Notes under the pieces: generated by a model
What the model saw: the letters and a program-made list of their open reading frames with translations, nothing else
Told to the model about the DNA's origin: nothing
Database searches by the model: none
Program-made: the position numbers and the translations under genes
Shown here: positions 11,750 to 23,010 of the stretch, one piece after another
Layout of the letters: each line of letters opens with the position of its first letter
Position numbering within the stretch: position 1 is the stretch's first letter
Assembly: GCA_019279435.1 (NCBI GenBank)
Contig: JAAALK010000287.1
Coordinates: 16,988,162 to 17,052,161 of the forward strand
DNA length: 64,000 nucleotides
Direction: 5' to 3'
DNA from: Zizania palustris
Taxonomy: Eukaryota > Streptophyta > Magnoliopsida > Poales > Poaceae

Positions 11750-12083
11750 TCCGTCGGCTTTGACCATAGCCGACGGAAGTTATCTGCTTTCGGCCACGTG
11801 GGTAGAAAGGGTAACTTCCGCCGGCTAGGGCCAAAGCTGACGGAAGTTAGGGGCTAACTTCCGTCGGCCAGAGTGGCCGACAGAAGTTAGCGCCCCTCTG
11901 CTGACGTGGCAGAGTTCGGCGCTAACTTCCGTCGGCCACGTGAAGCCAACGGAAGTTAGCTAACTTCCATCTCCTCGCTTCCGTCGGCCAAATGCCGACG
12001 GAAGTTAGCCTTTTGCCGACGGCAGTTAGTTTCTTCCGTCGGGAAAGGGCTAACTTCCGTCGGCTTTGGCCGACTGAAGTTCC
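11750..12083. repeat. 3' subterminal repeat array of the CACTA element
   Basis: Over ten copies of the AACTTCCGTCGGC-type motif in both orientations, several as inverted pairs around short loops. They are the same motif as at the 5' end and denser, as is usual for CACTA 3' ends. Putative TnpA binding sites by analogy with En/Spm. Confidence 0.8.
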
Positions 12084-12102
12084 CTGGATTGTTGTAGTGT
12101 AT

Positions 12103-12372
12103 GGATGTATTTTTTCGTCATCATTGTATCTTTTTTATGGAAAAAACTATGTCTCACGTAAGAATCAGACGATGTTTTAGCTCTTTGTAAAAAATATTTT
12201 ATATCTTAGTTAAAATATTTTAAACAAATGTAACATTTTGCGGTGTTGTTTACAACACTAAGAAACTACTATATTTCAATACTTAGTAAAAATTATCTTG
12301 TTGATGATTTCATTACGATGATTAGTATATTATATATATGTATAATTTCTTATATATATTCTTTTCGTATGC
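12103..12372. other. Spacer between the two CACTA copies
   Basis: AT-rich sequence with a short TA run near 12330. It lies outside the duplication of the first CACTA copy and shows no similarity to CACTA sequence. It represents the original flank or insertion site. No gene seen. Confidence 0.45.
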
Positions 12373-13461
12373 CGTGGGATGGATCCGAAGCACAGATATG
12401 GTGCCGATGGACATATTCGACATGCTAAATGCATGGTAAGACCTCCTTCTGTCACTCTATCTATAGATACATTGTAATGTGACTAACTCATTTCTACTGT
12501 ACAGGAAGCTAAATCTAGCAACGTGCCAAGTGACATCGAGGTGTATGCTTCTGGTCACAAAGGAAGCAATCCTACATAGCCAGATGTCTTGTGTAGCCAG
12601 TCAGCCATGGACCATTTGGTGAGATGTTAGCAATGTTAAGAGTTTATGTATTTTAATTTTTCTCCATCTAATCGGACATGTTTTTTGCAGGCGCAGTATG
12701 GTGAACACATGGTTCGACTCCATGGAGAGGACTATGATTGGCGGAGAGAACCTGTCGACCAAATGGCCGTGTACTCCAGTGGAGGTGGAAAAAGCCATGG
12801 ATGGTGAGACAGTGGTTTTATCAATGTTTTGTGTATTGTAATGGTAACTAACTCATTCAATGTTGCAGGTACTCCATGTTCAATGGAGTTATTGACTCGA
12901 GAGCGGTGAGAGCTCAGAAGTCAGCTCAGTCGTCGCAGAGCTCTGTCGGAGTTGCTTCCAGCCGTCGTCGCTCAGAAGCAAACCCGGAGGTGGTTCAACT
13001 GAGGGAGGAAATGAGGCGGCGCGATGAGCACAGCAGGCAACAACAAGAGTACTATACCGCCTGCTTAGCACAACATCAGGTGATGATCCAAGTAAGTTTA
13101 GTTTGCAGTGTTGCAGTTAAAAAGTATTCAGCAATAGGTTTAGAACTAACTGATTGCATTACAACATGTGTAGCAACTAGCCCAGCAACATGGTGGATTT
13201 GACATGTTCTTGTTCCAACCACTACCTACCCCGCCACCACCACTTCCATTTGTTCCTCCTACATCACCTGAGGTACCTCCTGACATATCGTTACTTGAGA
13301 TACTTAAGTTAGCGTTTAGAAGGTTAGTTGAGTTCGTTCTCTAATTTTGTCTATTTCTTCAGAGTCTCCGTACGCCTGGTCAGGATGGAGCCTCCGGGGA
13401 AAATGTGGATGAAGCGAGAGGCAGCAGCGGCGCCCATGACCCAAATGTGGGCGATCAGTGA
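12373..13461 (+). pseudogene. TnpA-like gene, 3' exons only
   Basis: Exons equivalent to the last six of the full copy are at about 12373-12435, 12505-12618, 12691-12802, 12869-13092, 13173-13273 and 13362-13461, with GT-AG boundaries. They encode HIRHAKCM, the EHMVRLHGEDYDWRREP segment, the REEMRRRDEHSRQQQEYY coiled coil, a proline-rich stretch and the stop in GDQ-TGA. One stop is present in the second exon (12577-12579). The coiled-coil exon and the tail are open, unlike in the neighbouring copy. There is no start codon or DNA-binding N-terminus, so this is a relic. Confidence 0.7.
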
Positions 13462-13754
13462 GTATGGACAAATGTGACTTTTTATGTGAATCTCGATGTG
13501 TTATGTGACTTTGTATGTGAATTTGGATGGTATATGTGAATTCAGATGTGTACTGTGACTTTGGATGTGAATTCAGTTCTGTTATGTGATTTTGGATGTG
13601 ATGTGTGAAGTTTGGATGTGAATTTGGATGTGAGATTGATTTTGGATGTTATATATGAAGTTTGAATGTGATTTTGGATGTTATATGTGAATGTGATTGA
13701 AATTGTGGTTGGATGTGAGTGTGAGTAGGGGAACCAGGAAAAACAAAAAAATAC

Positions 13755-14112
13755 CAGCTAACTTCCATCGGCTTTGGCTATAGCCGACGAAAGTTAGTTG
13801 CTTTCGGCCACGTGGGCAGAAAGGCTAACTTCCGTCGGCTAGGGCCCCTAACTTCCGTCGGCCAGGCTGGCCGACGGAAGTTAGCGCACCTCTGCTGGCG
13901 TGGCAGAGTTCAGCGCTAACTTCCGTCGGCCACGTGAAGCCGACAGAAGTTAGCTAACTTTCGTCGGCGCCGACGGAAGTTAGCTAACTTCCGTTTACGC
14001 GCTTCCGTCGGCCAAATGCCGACGGAAATTACCCTTTTGCCGACGGAAGTTAGTTTCTTCCGTCGGAAAAGGGCTAACTTCCGTCGGCTTTGGCCGGCGG
14101 CGGAAGTTGCCT
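13755..14112. repeat. 3' subterminal repeat array of the truncated CACTA copy
   Basis: More than ten AACTTCCGTCGGC-type motifs in both orientations. The order of motifs parallels that of 11750-12083, with small losses and point changes. Confidence 0.8.
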
Positions 14113-14153
14113 GGATTGTTGTAGTGCGCGCGCGCACACACACACATATATAT

Positions 14154-14306
14154 ATGCTATTCTACATCACGGGTGTAGAATGCTATTCTACACCGACGTG
14201 GAATGGGAGGTCGGGATTGGGGGGTTGGAGGGGCACGCTGGATGAGGTGGGCATGGTTGGGTTGATCGGTGTAGAATAACATTCTATACCCGTAGTGTAG
14301 AATAGC
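14154..14306. mobile_element. Small fold-back MITE in a TA microsatellite
   Basis: Arms 14154-14194 and 14266-14306 are inverted repeats of about 41 bases (GCTATTCTAC...CTACACCGA) with a few mismatches, around a GC-rich 71-base centre. Each arm holds two TGTAGAAT-type words. The element sits between TA runs, so a TA duplication is likely but cannot be proved. Family unknown. Confidence 0.6.
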
Positions 14307-14312
14307 GTTCCC

Positions 14313-14313
14313 G

Positions 14314-14342
<29 letters not shown>
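14313..14342. repeat. (TA)n microsatellite
   Basis: About 15 uninterrupted TA units to the right of the fold-back element. A CA/TA run lies on its left at 14132-14153. Confidence 0.95.
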
Positions 14343-14345
<3 letters not shown>

Positions 14346-16113
14346 TCTTTACAATATCATCTTCTTCGATCTCTACATGTAGATAGATTCATCTCGTCCG
14401 AATTAATATCGGATGCATGAAAAAGAACACGGTGAAAACAAATTAAACCTTCTAGACAGGAACTAACAGATGGCACGCACGGCTGACGGCTATACCTCCG
14501 AAGAAGGGAGGAGGAAACGTCTAAACCAGCAGCGACCTGACGAACGACCTCGGATGCATTCAATTCAGTAGGTCAAAAATTTCTAGATGGGATTTCCTGG
14601 CGTCCAGAGCGGGTTGGAGTAGACTGACTCGTATACCAGATGACTGGCCGTACGCAGCAATCAGCATAATTCTTTTCTGCACAATAGTACGTGACAGTTC
14701 AGTTTGACGAGCCTCCCGACGGTAATGCAAGGTTGCCTTTCTTAATTAACAGCGAAAGCGTAACTGACCTCACTCTCACAATTAATGGTTGCGACGTTGT
14801 ACGCTAATTAATTGTTATTAATTGACATAGCAACACACACACACACATATATATATATAGTTATTAGGTTTCGGTTGGTTTAGCATAGTTTTAAGTCTAA
14901 AATAGATTTACAACTTAGTTCAATACTTTGTATGTATTTTTTTAGGATCATAAATTTTACAGGTTTTAAGGAGATAGTAAGAGTAACATGATTTTTAATA
15001 TTAATTTTAATATCCGTCGGTATCTTAATTATTAAGAGATACCAAAATTAATCTTAAAATTATGATACTTCTGGTTACTTATCAAAAATTGTAAAATCAC
15101 TCATCTAAAATAAATTTAGACGATCAATTCAGATTCACTTACCTCACTTAAAAATTAACAATCTATTAATATTTGATTTAGCTCCACCTACATCGGATAA
15201 GTATATTTTATATATCTTTTAGAGCAGATTCATATATCATGCTTTTAAAAACTAAGAACCCATTAACGTTTAATTCAGCTCTACTATATCAAATAATTAA
15301 GTATATATGAGTTGGAGTCACGTCAAATAGATTATAATTGCTTGGGCTTAGCCACAATCAATTGTACGGTGTACCGTGTACACCGACAGGAATGAACTTT
15401 CCCGGTAGCATCGAGCTTATACCGTCTTAGTTTGACCTGCCTATATATTATGATTTTACTTGGTCGTTATGAAACATAGGTAAATGGATTGTAGCATCTT
15501 ATTTTAGTGGAAGAGAAGAAAGGTACATATTGTGTGCAGAGGATCTGAGGACCAGGATATCGGGTGATTGATTACATCGTGTTTGACAAGTTGGGGGTCA
15601 TTCCGAAAAATCTAGTTGTGGTTATGGAGAGTTGAAAATGCAAGGAATCACTACGTGTCTCATATGACGTACTTGAGCTATTGGCTGAGATTTTTCTTTA
15701 GAATAAAAGGACTCATCACCAAGAACTAGTTTAAGATGTCATCCAATAAAGAGATTTTTTAGATAATAGATTAAAATATATTGTCTATTGGGTGTGTACT
15801 CAACGATTACTCGTTCCCTCCATTTCAGAATGTAATTCATTCTAGTTTTTTCATATTGAATTATGGATTAATGAATATAAAGGTAGTAATTATTAACATA
15901 CTGTACACACAATTACTTACATAAGTATATCTCTAGATTTTTATGAGGTTTACAAATCATTATTGAGGTTTACAGACCAATATTGATAGCTTTATCTCGA
16001 CTGGACTTTGACTTAAACAAACAATTTTTTAGAAATAGTCTAGTACAATAAAACAGATGCAATATTAGGCGTTTGATTCAGCCTACAACTGGTTGCGCTT
16101 TGGTCTACGTTTA
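14343..16113. other. Spacer with no supported gene
   Basis: Bases 14360-14830 are of balanced composition and look less repetitive than the surroundings. A 68-codon minus-strand frame (14357-14563) is the only open frame and has no recognised motif. An AC/AT microsatellite is at about 14832-14859. From 14870 the sequence is AT-rich. Near 15808 a GTTCCCTCCATTTCAGAATG word resembles the end of a Stowaway element, but no partner end was found. Confidence 0.3.
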
Positions 16114-16720
16114 TGTTGGGGGTATGACCCTCAGAATAGTCGGATGTTTCACAGTTGGGCTTATCAGACCAGATAGAGGGTAGATCAATACTAGTATTGA
16201 CCGTCTGGTATAGCCCATGAACATGTGTTTTATTCTCATAAGGAAAGTAGAGTCATTATCAGGAAATTAAGCTCTAGATATGATATCTAAAAGTTTATTT
16301 GTACCGAAATTCTTGCAATTAGGAATTTAGAACCCAAGTTTGATAGGGAATCTATGTCCTACTTGGGATAGAGTCTTGGGATTATCAGACTTACCTCCTG
16401 AGTATATAAAGGAGGCGAGACCCCCTAGAGGCATCTATCTATGACCGATCATCTAACTAAGCATAAATCTCCACCAAATTTTTCTTGTTTTCGATGCCCA
16501 AGACTTAATAGAATGATTACATCATATTGTAAGATCCACCATCATAGTAGACACCAAAACACTAGACATATGGCTATAATCATTCGAGAGGTTTGTACCA
16601 GTATAAACCTTGGCTTTTGTATTCTAGAGTCAACCATCGGGTTCAAAGTTATTGCGCTTCCCTTACACAGTTCTAATCACCACCTCAAGTACCCCCTTGG
16701 GTGGACTGGATAGTGATTCA
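16114..16720 (+). mobile_element. LTR of gypsy remnant C
   Basis: Starts TGTTGGGGGTATGACCC, carries a TATATAAA box near 16400 followed by a GC-richer transcribed part, and ends about CA at 16720. It is followed by a TTGGCGTGCCAAGTAGGGG word (from about 16728) of the type that sits just inside many plant gypsy LTRs as primer-binding region. Open frame 16441-16713 is LTR sequence and not a gene. The 3' LTR was not found. Confidence 0.55.
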
Positions 16721-18165
16721 TCGATAGTTGGCGTGCCAAGTAGGGGTTCATGTTGCTTTCACTAGGATCCAATGGGACTTCTTCTGGATTTCCTCATCCC
16801 TGCTAGCTCTGTCTTCATATTCGAGAGTTTAACGTTCATCGAGGATCTAGAGTTATGGATTGTATTGTTGTGTTCCTCGATAAGGCAAATGAATGAATGG
16901 GTGGATCGACTCTGGGATCACACTGGTCTCGAACACTACATCATCGTCTCTAACAAAAATGGTACATGGTTCAGTGCTAGTGGATGGAGACTAGGTGGCT
17001 CGATAGGTTCGAAGATAACCAATGGCTCTTGGCCAATCTTATTATGATGGCTGAGGGAGCAATAACCACCAGGTCATGATGAACTATCTTCCAGTCATGC
17101 TCTCTCCATCTGCTAATAATTGGCTCTCGAGCCTACTTAGGAACTTTATCGATTCCTAGGTTCAACTTTGCTCGGCCTTCATAGACAACTATTAAGGAAC
17201 ATGGCAGAAGCCCAGGACCTGATATGACCTCTAGTGATTATGACAGAAGGAGGACGAGACACTCCACAATTTTATCCAAAGATTCTCAGATAAGAGGACT
17301 ATGATCATAGATATCGATGAGCAATCATTGATGCCCTACACCACTCTTCTGAATTGCACGAGCCCTTGTGAGGAAGAAACTGAAGACCATAACACAAATG
17401 ATCTCTATCGCAGAAATGTACACTTACTATGAAGATGCTCAAAGAGAAAATCTAGAGTGGTCATGCCATGAGGGCCAACCTCATCGGAGCAAAGACCACC
17501 GATCTCGATCCCCTCGACAAGAACCCCTTGACAAGAAGACGATCGATCGAGATCCTCTCGAGGCAAACAAGATCGAAATAGGAAAACAAAGAGAAATGTG
17601 GTAGACACCTATGGTTCATGATGCTAGGATGATGAAGCCATGTTGTAAGAAATCGACAAACCATGCATGTTTCAAGATGTGTTCATCAAAGAATCGCGCA
17701 ATAACTCCCACTAGATCAAAGGATGTGCTCATCAAAGAATCACGCAATAACCCCCACTAGAGAAAAAGATGTTCAGCCACCGGTAGTTGACCCAGTAATA
17801 CTCAAAGTACACATGAGGCGAGTACAAATTGACGGAGAAAGCAGGCTAAACATCCTCTTCCGCTAGTCCTTAACTGATCTCGGCATCTCGGTCGGCAACT
17901 TCCCATTCTACGGACAACTATTGGCTCCATAACTCTACCAATCACATTCGGCTCTCAAGACAACTATTGGATCGACCACATCACCTTCTGGTACTACATC
18001 GCTTTCCACGCCGTCCTAAAGAGACCATCCATAGCCAAGTTTATGGCCATCGGGCACTACCCGTACTTAGTGCTCAAGATGTTGGGTCCTAGTGGAGTTA
18101 TTACTATTTGTGAAACATCGGCACCTCCCGCTCATGTGAGAAGGACAATCTTGCCCTAGCAGAGG
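16721..18165 (+). pseudogene. Gypsy remnant C: decayed gag and protease
   Basis: Short broken frames run from the LTR to the RT2 insertion point. The best-recognised part is at about 17805-18110, where shifting frames resemble a plant Ty3/gypsy aspartic protease (VQIDGESRLNILF, then AFHAVLKRPSIAKFMAIGHYPY). An arginine/lysine-rich stretch at 17470-17610 may be the nucleocapsid end of gag. Reading continues across the RT2 insertion into 54778-54951. It is the oldest element in the nest, judged by decay and by being outermost. Confidence 0.55.
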
Positions 18166-18372
18166 TGCTGGCGTGCTTTTTGGTCACACACTGAAACATG
18201 CGTGGCCTGGGAGATTTGCTTGACTCCAGTGCAGGTCATACATCTTAGAAAAGGTTCAGGGCATGCCAATCAGTTTGACCTTGCAACTGATAAGGGATCG
18301 AAAAAAATAAATGTTAGTAGCATAACCGATCGGCTGGAAAGCCGATGACTGTGGTGTAAATGATAAAACCAT
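18166..18372 (-). mobile_element. RT2 3' LTR, distal fragment
   Basis: The last 207 bp of the RT2 3' LTR in element orientation, ending TGCTGGCG on the plus strand. It aligns with 53641-53850. It was cut off from the remaining 925 bp (29716-30640) by RT1. The final ACCAT (18368-18372) is the RT1 target duplication. Confidence 0.88.
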
Positions 18373-18866
18373 TGTTGGGGAAAATATTCCATCTTCAGGG
18401 TTATTGCAGTGACAAGATAAAGACTGGTGATTAAGCTAAAGACTTCCAGTGTATACCTTCGGAGATACATTGAGTCAAGTTCGAAGCATGATGACGGGCT
18501 CTAGTTCGAAGTATATCTTCGAACTTAGACTCTTCCGGGAACTTCTTTGCCAGCTAAGATGGAAGACTTATCTTCATTCTCATTAGATTAGTCTTTTACC
18601 ATTTTAGCCCTATTAAGGGCACCGAATAGTTTCCACTATGTCGGTTGTAATAGAGGGGTAAAAAGGTCTTTTCCTTAATGTTTAGGCCTATAAATACCCC
18701 CCGTTTTGCCCTGTAAAAAGGACCGAATATAAGTTATTCAATACACACATTCGAACTATTCTAAGTTATTATCCTTTCGGAGGCTTAGAACAGTTCACTT
18801 CGCAAACACTTCGTTTGTTAGTTTCTAATCTTCAGAAACCTGTTAGCGTAATCTTTTACGCCAACA
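18373..18866 (+). mobile_element. RT1 5' LTR
   Basis: TG...CA bounded, 494 bp. A TATAAATA box is at 18689-18696, with transcription expected to begin about 30 bases later. It is followed directly by ACCAT and RT2 LTR sequence instead of a primer-binding site, so by itself this LTR has the flanks of a solo LTR. Confidence 0.93.
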
Positions 18867-19547
18867 ACCATGAAACCAACGTGCAGATCGGCCATACGGC
18901 TGATAGCCTGAGTTGGTCCAATTGAGCAAGTGTGCCATCGACCGATAGAGAAAACATGATATGCATATAGGCCGATGGGCACCCTTCGACGGTGAACATG
19001 ATACAAAGATGAATTAAAGATAACCTATCAGCTTGTACTCTGATAGAAATAAATAAAGCATGCCAGATAATAGATCTATATAATGGAAATCATCACAATA
19101 ACTAGATCTGACCTAACTGAGACAGTAGCTAGCTAGGATGATCTGAACAATATATCAATGAATCGAGAAAACTTTATTTAGATGAACAGTATATGACATG
19201 AAAAAGATACAACAACAAGAGATGTTAGACTCAACCGATGAAGCCTCAAGCTATCAAACCCAGATCACTTCTATCTAAGAGATCAAACCTAACTAATGCA
19301 GCCTTAAACCTAGCCAAATACACTGAGAACAACCGGCGACCGTGCTGTTTCACCATTCTCCTCAAGAGAATGGACTGAACTGATGCAGCCGTGAGGATAC
19401 TAACCTAGTTGGCATGGAAGTCGGGGGTGGCGGGACTCCCCTCTTCGTCGGAGATCAAACTGATGCAGCCCATCTCCGAGTGGCCGAGTCCCACCAGATA
19501 ACCTTGGGGCACAAGGGTGGCGATGCACCGATTGCAGATTGAATGAG
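18867..19547 (-). repeat. Extra copy of the RT2 LTR segment inside RT1
   Basis: 681 bp equal in length and nearly identical to 29711-30391 (about 13 differences by eye), starting with the ACCAT duplication. It joins RT1 gag at 19547/19548, after a GAATGAG word; the true RT2 LTR continues differently after 30391. Together with the LTR it forms a 1175-bp direct repeat around the RT1 body. Confidence 0.92.
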
Positions 19548-21585
19548 TGGAGGAGTGCGGGACACCATGGCTAAATGATTTCCCTTAGCTCTTCAAGGAG
19601 TGGCATTGCGGTGGTTCTGGTCCTTGAAGCCAGGATCAATCAATTCATGGGGGAAGCTAAAGAAGAAGTTCGTAAGCAATTTCCAAGGCACCTTCGTGCC
19701 TCCAATGTTGACGGGAAGTCTTTTCCAGGTGAAGCAACTCCCTGGAGAGACATTGAGGCAATATTTCAAGCGCTTCGCTCATACGAAGTCGCAGATCCGA
19801 GGGTTGACTACGTTTTCAGTAGTTGACGCAGCTCGAGAGGGAGTCATTCATCCAGGCCTCCTTGATAAACTTCACCGGAAAAGCATATCTTCTGTTTCTC
19901 AGTTGATGTCATACTTTGAAGAATATGCGAGGTCGGAAGAAGGCTGGCTTCGAAGAACTACAGCTACTCCGTCCGTATTGCAGGAAGTAAAATTGGAAGT
20001 AAAAACTTCAGCACAGCCGCAAGAACCTGTCTTCGAAGTTCAGCATGATAGGAGAAGGGGGCAAAAGCATCCTCGTTCGGAAGTTTTTAACATTGCACCC
20101 CCGCAGAAGTTTTCCCAAAGAGCTCCGCAACCATCAGGAACCAAGACCAGTGGCTGGAGGCCACCAGGGAAACCGGCTGGAAAAGGCCAGACCCTTTTCT
20201 GCTGTATTCATGGTGAAAACCGAAGCCATGCAACTGATACTTGCAAGGCTATACTTTCTCTGAGAGGAGAGTATCTGGAAAGAACTTCGGGTCGAGGTAC
20301 TACTGACCGAATTCCAGCTAAAGTGCGCCCGGAGCCTGTCCAGGCTGTAGCGCGGATAGAAAATTTCGAAGCCGCAAGACGCCCTCCGGTGGTCAATATT
20401 ATGCCACCTCCGAAGCAAGAAGAAGGGCAAGACCGAGGAAAAAGAGTAGTCCTCCCCATCTCTAGAGGAGGTACTCTCGGAAGCATGTCAAAAAGGCAGA
20501 GAAGAGAGTATGTCAGGGAAGTGGGGCACATTGGAACTTCGTCATCTGCAGCTGCTATGCCTGAATGGTCCCATGTGCCAATATCTTTTTCTGCAGAGGA
20601 TGCAGCTGGCATTAAATTTCCACATGCAGACCCACTTGTCATTACTGCCGACATTGCAGGAACTGAAGTTCGAAGAGTGTTAATTGACGGAGGGAGTTCG
20701 ACAGACATTATTTTTGTTCAAGCCTTCGATCAATTGTGCATCTCCAGAAAGCACCTTCTTCCAGCGGCTCGTCCTTTGCAAGGCTTCGCAGGACCTCCGC
20801 TTGATGCACTCGGCCAAATTGGCCTGGAAGTTACCTTCAGAGAAGGATTGTTAGCCAGGACAGAGGAGGTAATCTTCGACGTCGTAGATGCTCCATATGC
20901 CTACAACGTCATCTTCGGAAGAGGCATGTTAAACCAGTTCGGAGCTGTGGCACACCACAATTACTTGTGCATGAAGATGCCCACGCAAGCGGGAGTGCTC
21001 ACTATCTTCGGAGATCAAGCTACCGCCCGAAGAGCGGAATATGGTCACGGCCCCCCTCTTGATCCAAGACAAGTGAATAATGTACAAGATAATCAAGAAA
21101 ATTTTTCAGCTCCTTCCGAATCTTCGAAGAAATCCTTCCCAAGACCAAGTCTTGAAGGAGAGATTGCAACGAAGATTATTGTTAAAGATGGTAAAGAATA
21201 TGCATTTAAATTTGGTAAAGATTTACCTCCAGAAGTTGCTACCTCCTTGGAAAAAGTAGTGGAGGAGAATTTAGATGTCTTTGCTTGGTCTGATGAAGAC
21301 ATCATCGGAGTCAATCGGGATATTATTGAGCATAGTTTACTTGTAAACCCGAAGGCCCGGCCTGTTCGGCAAGGACTCCGAAAAATGTCTGCAGAAAGAG
21401 CTGTTCTTGCAAAAGACGAAGTTGAAAAATTGTTGAAGGCTGGGATTATCAGAGAAGTGGCTCACACAGAATGGTTAGCCAACCCAGTCTTCGTCAAGAA
21501 GAAATCCTCCGGGAAGTGGCGCATGTGCATTGATTTCACATCCTTGAATAAAGCATGCCCTCGTGACCCCTACCCCATGCCCTGA
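19548..21585 (+). pseudogene. RT1 gag-protease and start of reverse transcriptase
   Basis: The frame is truncated on the left at the junction with RT2 sequence; a TGA sits just after the junction (19576-19578) and the frame is then open to 21585. It begins in the gag capsid domain (GVALRWFWSLKPGSINSWGK, 19597 onward). It contains a Cys/His knuckle-like CCIHGENRSHATDTC at about 20200-20245, a protease with VLIDGGSSTDIIF (catalytic Asp codon at 20686; DGG is usual in Tat elements), and the first part of reverse transcriptase up to DPYPMP. It ends at a TGA at 21583-21585 in the middle of the RT domain, a premature stop of the type expected from C-to-T change. Gag packages RNA; the protease cleaves the polyprotein. 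Confidence 0.9.
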
Positions 21586-23010
21586 ATTGATCAATTGGTC
21601 AACTCCACCGCAGGTTCGGAGTTATTAAGCTTCCTTGATGCGTATTCCGGTTATCATCAAATATGGTTGAAACGCGAAGATGAGATCAAGACAAGCTTCG
21701 TAACTCCCTCGGGAGTCTTCTGTTATGTAAGAATGCCTTTTGGCTTAAGAAATGTCGGGGCTACTTTTTCGAGGTTAGTTGCTAAGGCTCTAGGTCATCA
21801 ATTAGGTCGCAATGTGGAGGCCTATATGGATGATATTGTAATAAAGAGTGCTTTAAAGTACCAACATAGCCTAGACTTAGCAGAAACATTTAATAGCCTT
21901 CGTGCATGTGGGATTCGTCTTAACCCCGAGAAATGTATCTTCGGAGCTAAGGCTGGGAAGTTGTTAGGGTATTTAGTTTCAAGCAGAGGGATTGAAGCTA
22001 GCCCTACTCAAATAACTGCACTTCAGAAGATGGCTCCTCCGGAAAATTTGAAGCAAGTGCAAAAGCTGACAGGTCGTCTAGCAGCACTTAGCAGATTTCT
22101 GGCAAGGTCCGCGGAGAGAAGTTTGCCTATTTTCAAAGCATTGAAAGGGTCCGAAGATTTTGCATGGACACCAGAGTGTCAGAAAAGCTTCGAAGATATT
22201 AAAGAGTATCTCAGTAATCTTGCTACACTCACGGTGCCTACTGCAGACGAAACCCTACTCCTTTACCTTGCGGCTACTAGCTCTGCTGTCAGTGCTGTTC
22301 TTGTCAGAGAGATTGATGTCAACGGGAAGTTGGTACAAAATCCAGTTTACTTTGTGTCCGAAGCATTGTCCGGAGCAAAAACAAGATATTCCGAGCTTGA
22401 GAAATTCGTTTATGCTCTGGTAATGGCTTTGAGGAAGCTAAGGCATTATTTTTTAGCTCATAATGTAATTGTACCAACTTCGTATCCTTTGGGAGATATG
22501 CTCCGAAGTAAAGATTCCACTGGAAGAATTGGAAAGTGGGCAGTTGATCTAGCACCCTTCGGCATATCCTTTCTAGCAAGAACAGCAATCAAATCGCAAG
22601 TCTTAGCAGATTTTGTAGCAGAATGGACTCCCCCTGCAACGTTGGTTCCGGAGAAGTCAAGTGAAGGAATTTGGACTGTTTTTTCTGATGGGGCTTTCCA
22701 AGCATCCGGAGCAGGTGTTGGAGCAGTTTTAATTTCGCCTTCAGGGCAAAGAGCAATGTACTCCGCAAGACTCAACTTTAAGTCTACCAACAATATAGCG
22801 GAGTATGAAGGGATTTTACTTGGACTCCGAAAAGCACGTGCTCTAGGAGCTACAAGAGTTGTTATAAAGATAGATTCTCAAATAGTAGCAGGGCACGTAG
22901 ATAAAAGCTTTCAAGTTTGGCATCCACAGCTTGCAAAGTACTTAGAAGAAATCCATAAAATCGAAGCACAATTCAAGGGTATTTCAATTCAGAGTATACC
23001 AAGAACATAA
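21586..23010 (+). pseudogene. RT1 reverse transcriptase and two RNase H domains
   Basis: Same frame as the preceding gag-protease part. The RT palm motif YMDDIV lies at 21823-21840, with FLDAYSGYHQI and MPFGLRNVGATF upstream. A first RNase H of the retroviral/gypsy kind follows (WTPECQKSFEDIK to YSELEKFVYALVMALRKLRH). A second domain begins near 22680 (VFSDGAFQASGAGVGAVL, STNNIAEYEGILLGLRKA, IDSQIVAGHV), of the plant/archaeal type acquired by Tat elements. The frame ends at TAA 23008-23010, shortly before NVQADILAKAAA, which is premature. RT copies the RNA and RNase H removes the template. Confidence 0.9.

Larger units (their letters stand above)
3968..12099 (+). mobile_element. Full-length CACTA (En/Spm) transposon
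   Basis: The element begins CACTACAATAAAACAG at 3968 and ends TGTTGTAGTG at 12099, the inverse of a CACTACAACA terminus. TAT is duplicated on both sides (3965-3967 and 12100-12102), matching the 3-bp duplication of CACTA elements. Both ends carry arrays of a TAACTTCCGTCGGC motif in both orientations. Inside are, in order, a CCG-rich leader, a long hairpin, a TnpD-like transposase region and a TnpA-like gene, all plus strand. The genes are broken by stops and frameshifts, so this copy is structurally complete but not autonomous. Size is 8.1 kb, normal for the superfamily. Confidence 0.9.
12373..14126 (+). mobile_element. 5'-truncated second CACTA copy
   Basis: From the GGGATGGATCCGAAGCAC word at about 12373 the sequence follows 10303-12099 of the first copy closely, through the TnpA-like 3' exons, the GGATGTG repeat, the subterminal array and the terminal TGTTGTAGTG at 14126. 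The 5' end, the transposase and the first TnpA exons are missing. The base after the terminus differs from the first copy, and no partner duplication can be assigned because the left end is gone. Direct orientation, 273 bp from the first copy. Confidence 0.85.

Noticed and set aside
11559..11834. 91-codon minus-strand frame
   Set aside because: Simple Thr/His/Ile repeats read from the GGATGTG tandem repeat.
11750..12083. Regular short repeats that could suggest a CRISPR-like array
   Set aside because: Units occur in both orientations with irregular spacing and lie at a transposon end; the organism is a plant. They are CACTA subterminal repeats.
14357..14563. 68-codon minus-strand frame that looks protein-like
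   Set aside because: No motif, no splice or promoter context, no second copy. Kept only as spacer.
16441..16713. 90-codon plus-strand frame
   Set aside because: Falls inside the LTR of remnant C, after its TATA box.
18867..19547. Reading this stretch as the RT1 leader and primer region
   Set aside because: It is nearly identical to the sequence outside the RT1 3' LTR and aligns with the RT2 LTR at 53850-54530, so it is flank and not RT1 sequence.
22160..22423. Plus-strand 87-codon frame overlapping RT1 pol
   Set aside because: Shadow of the reverse transcriptase frame, which has all the conserved motifs.
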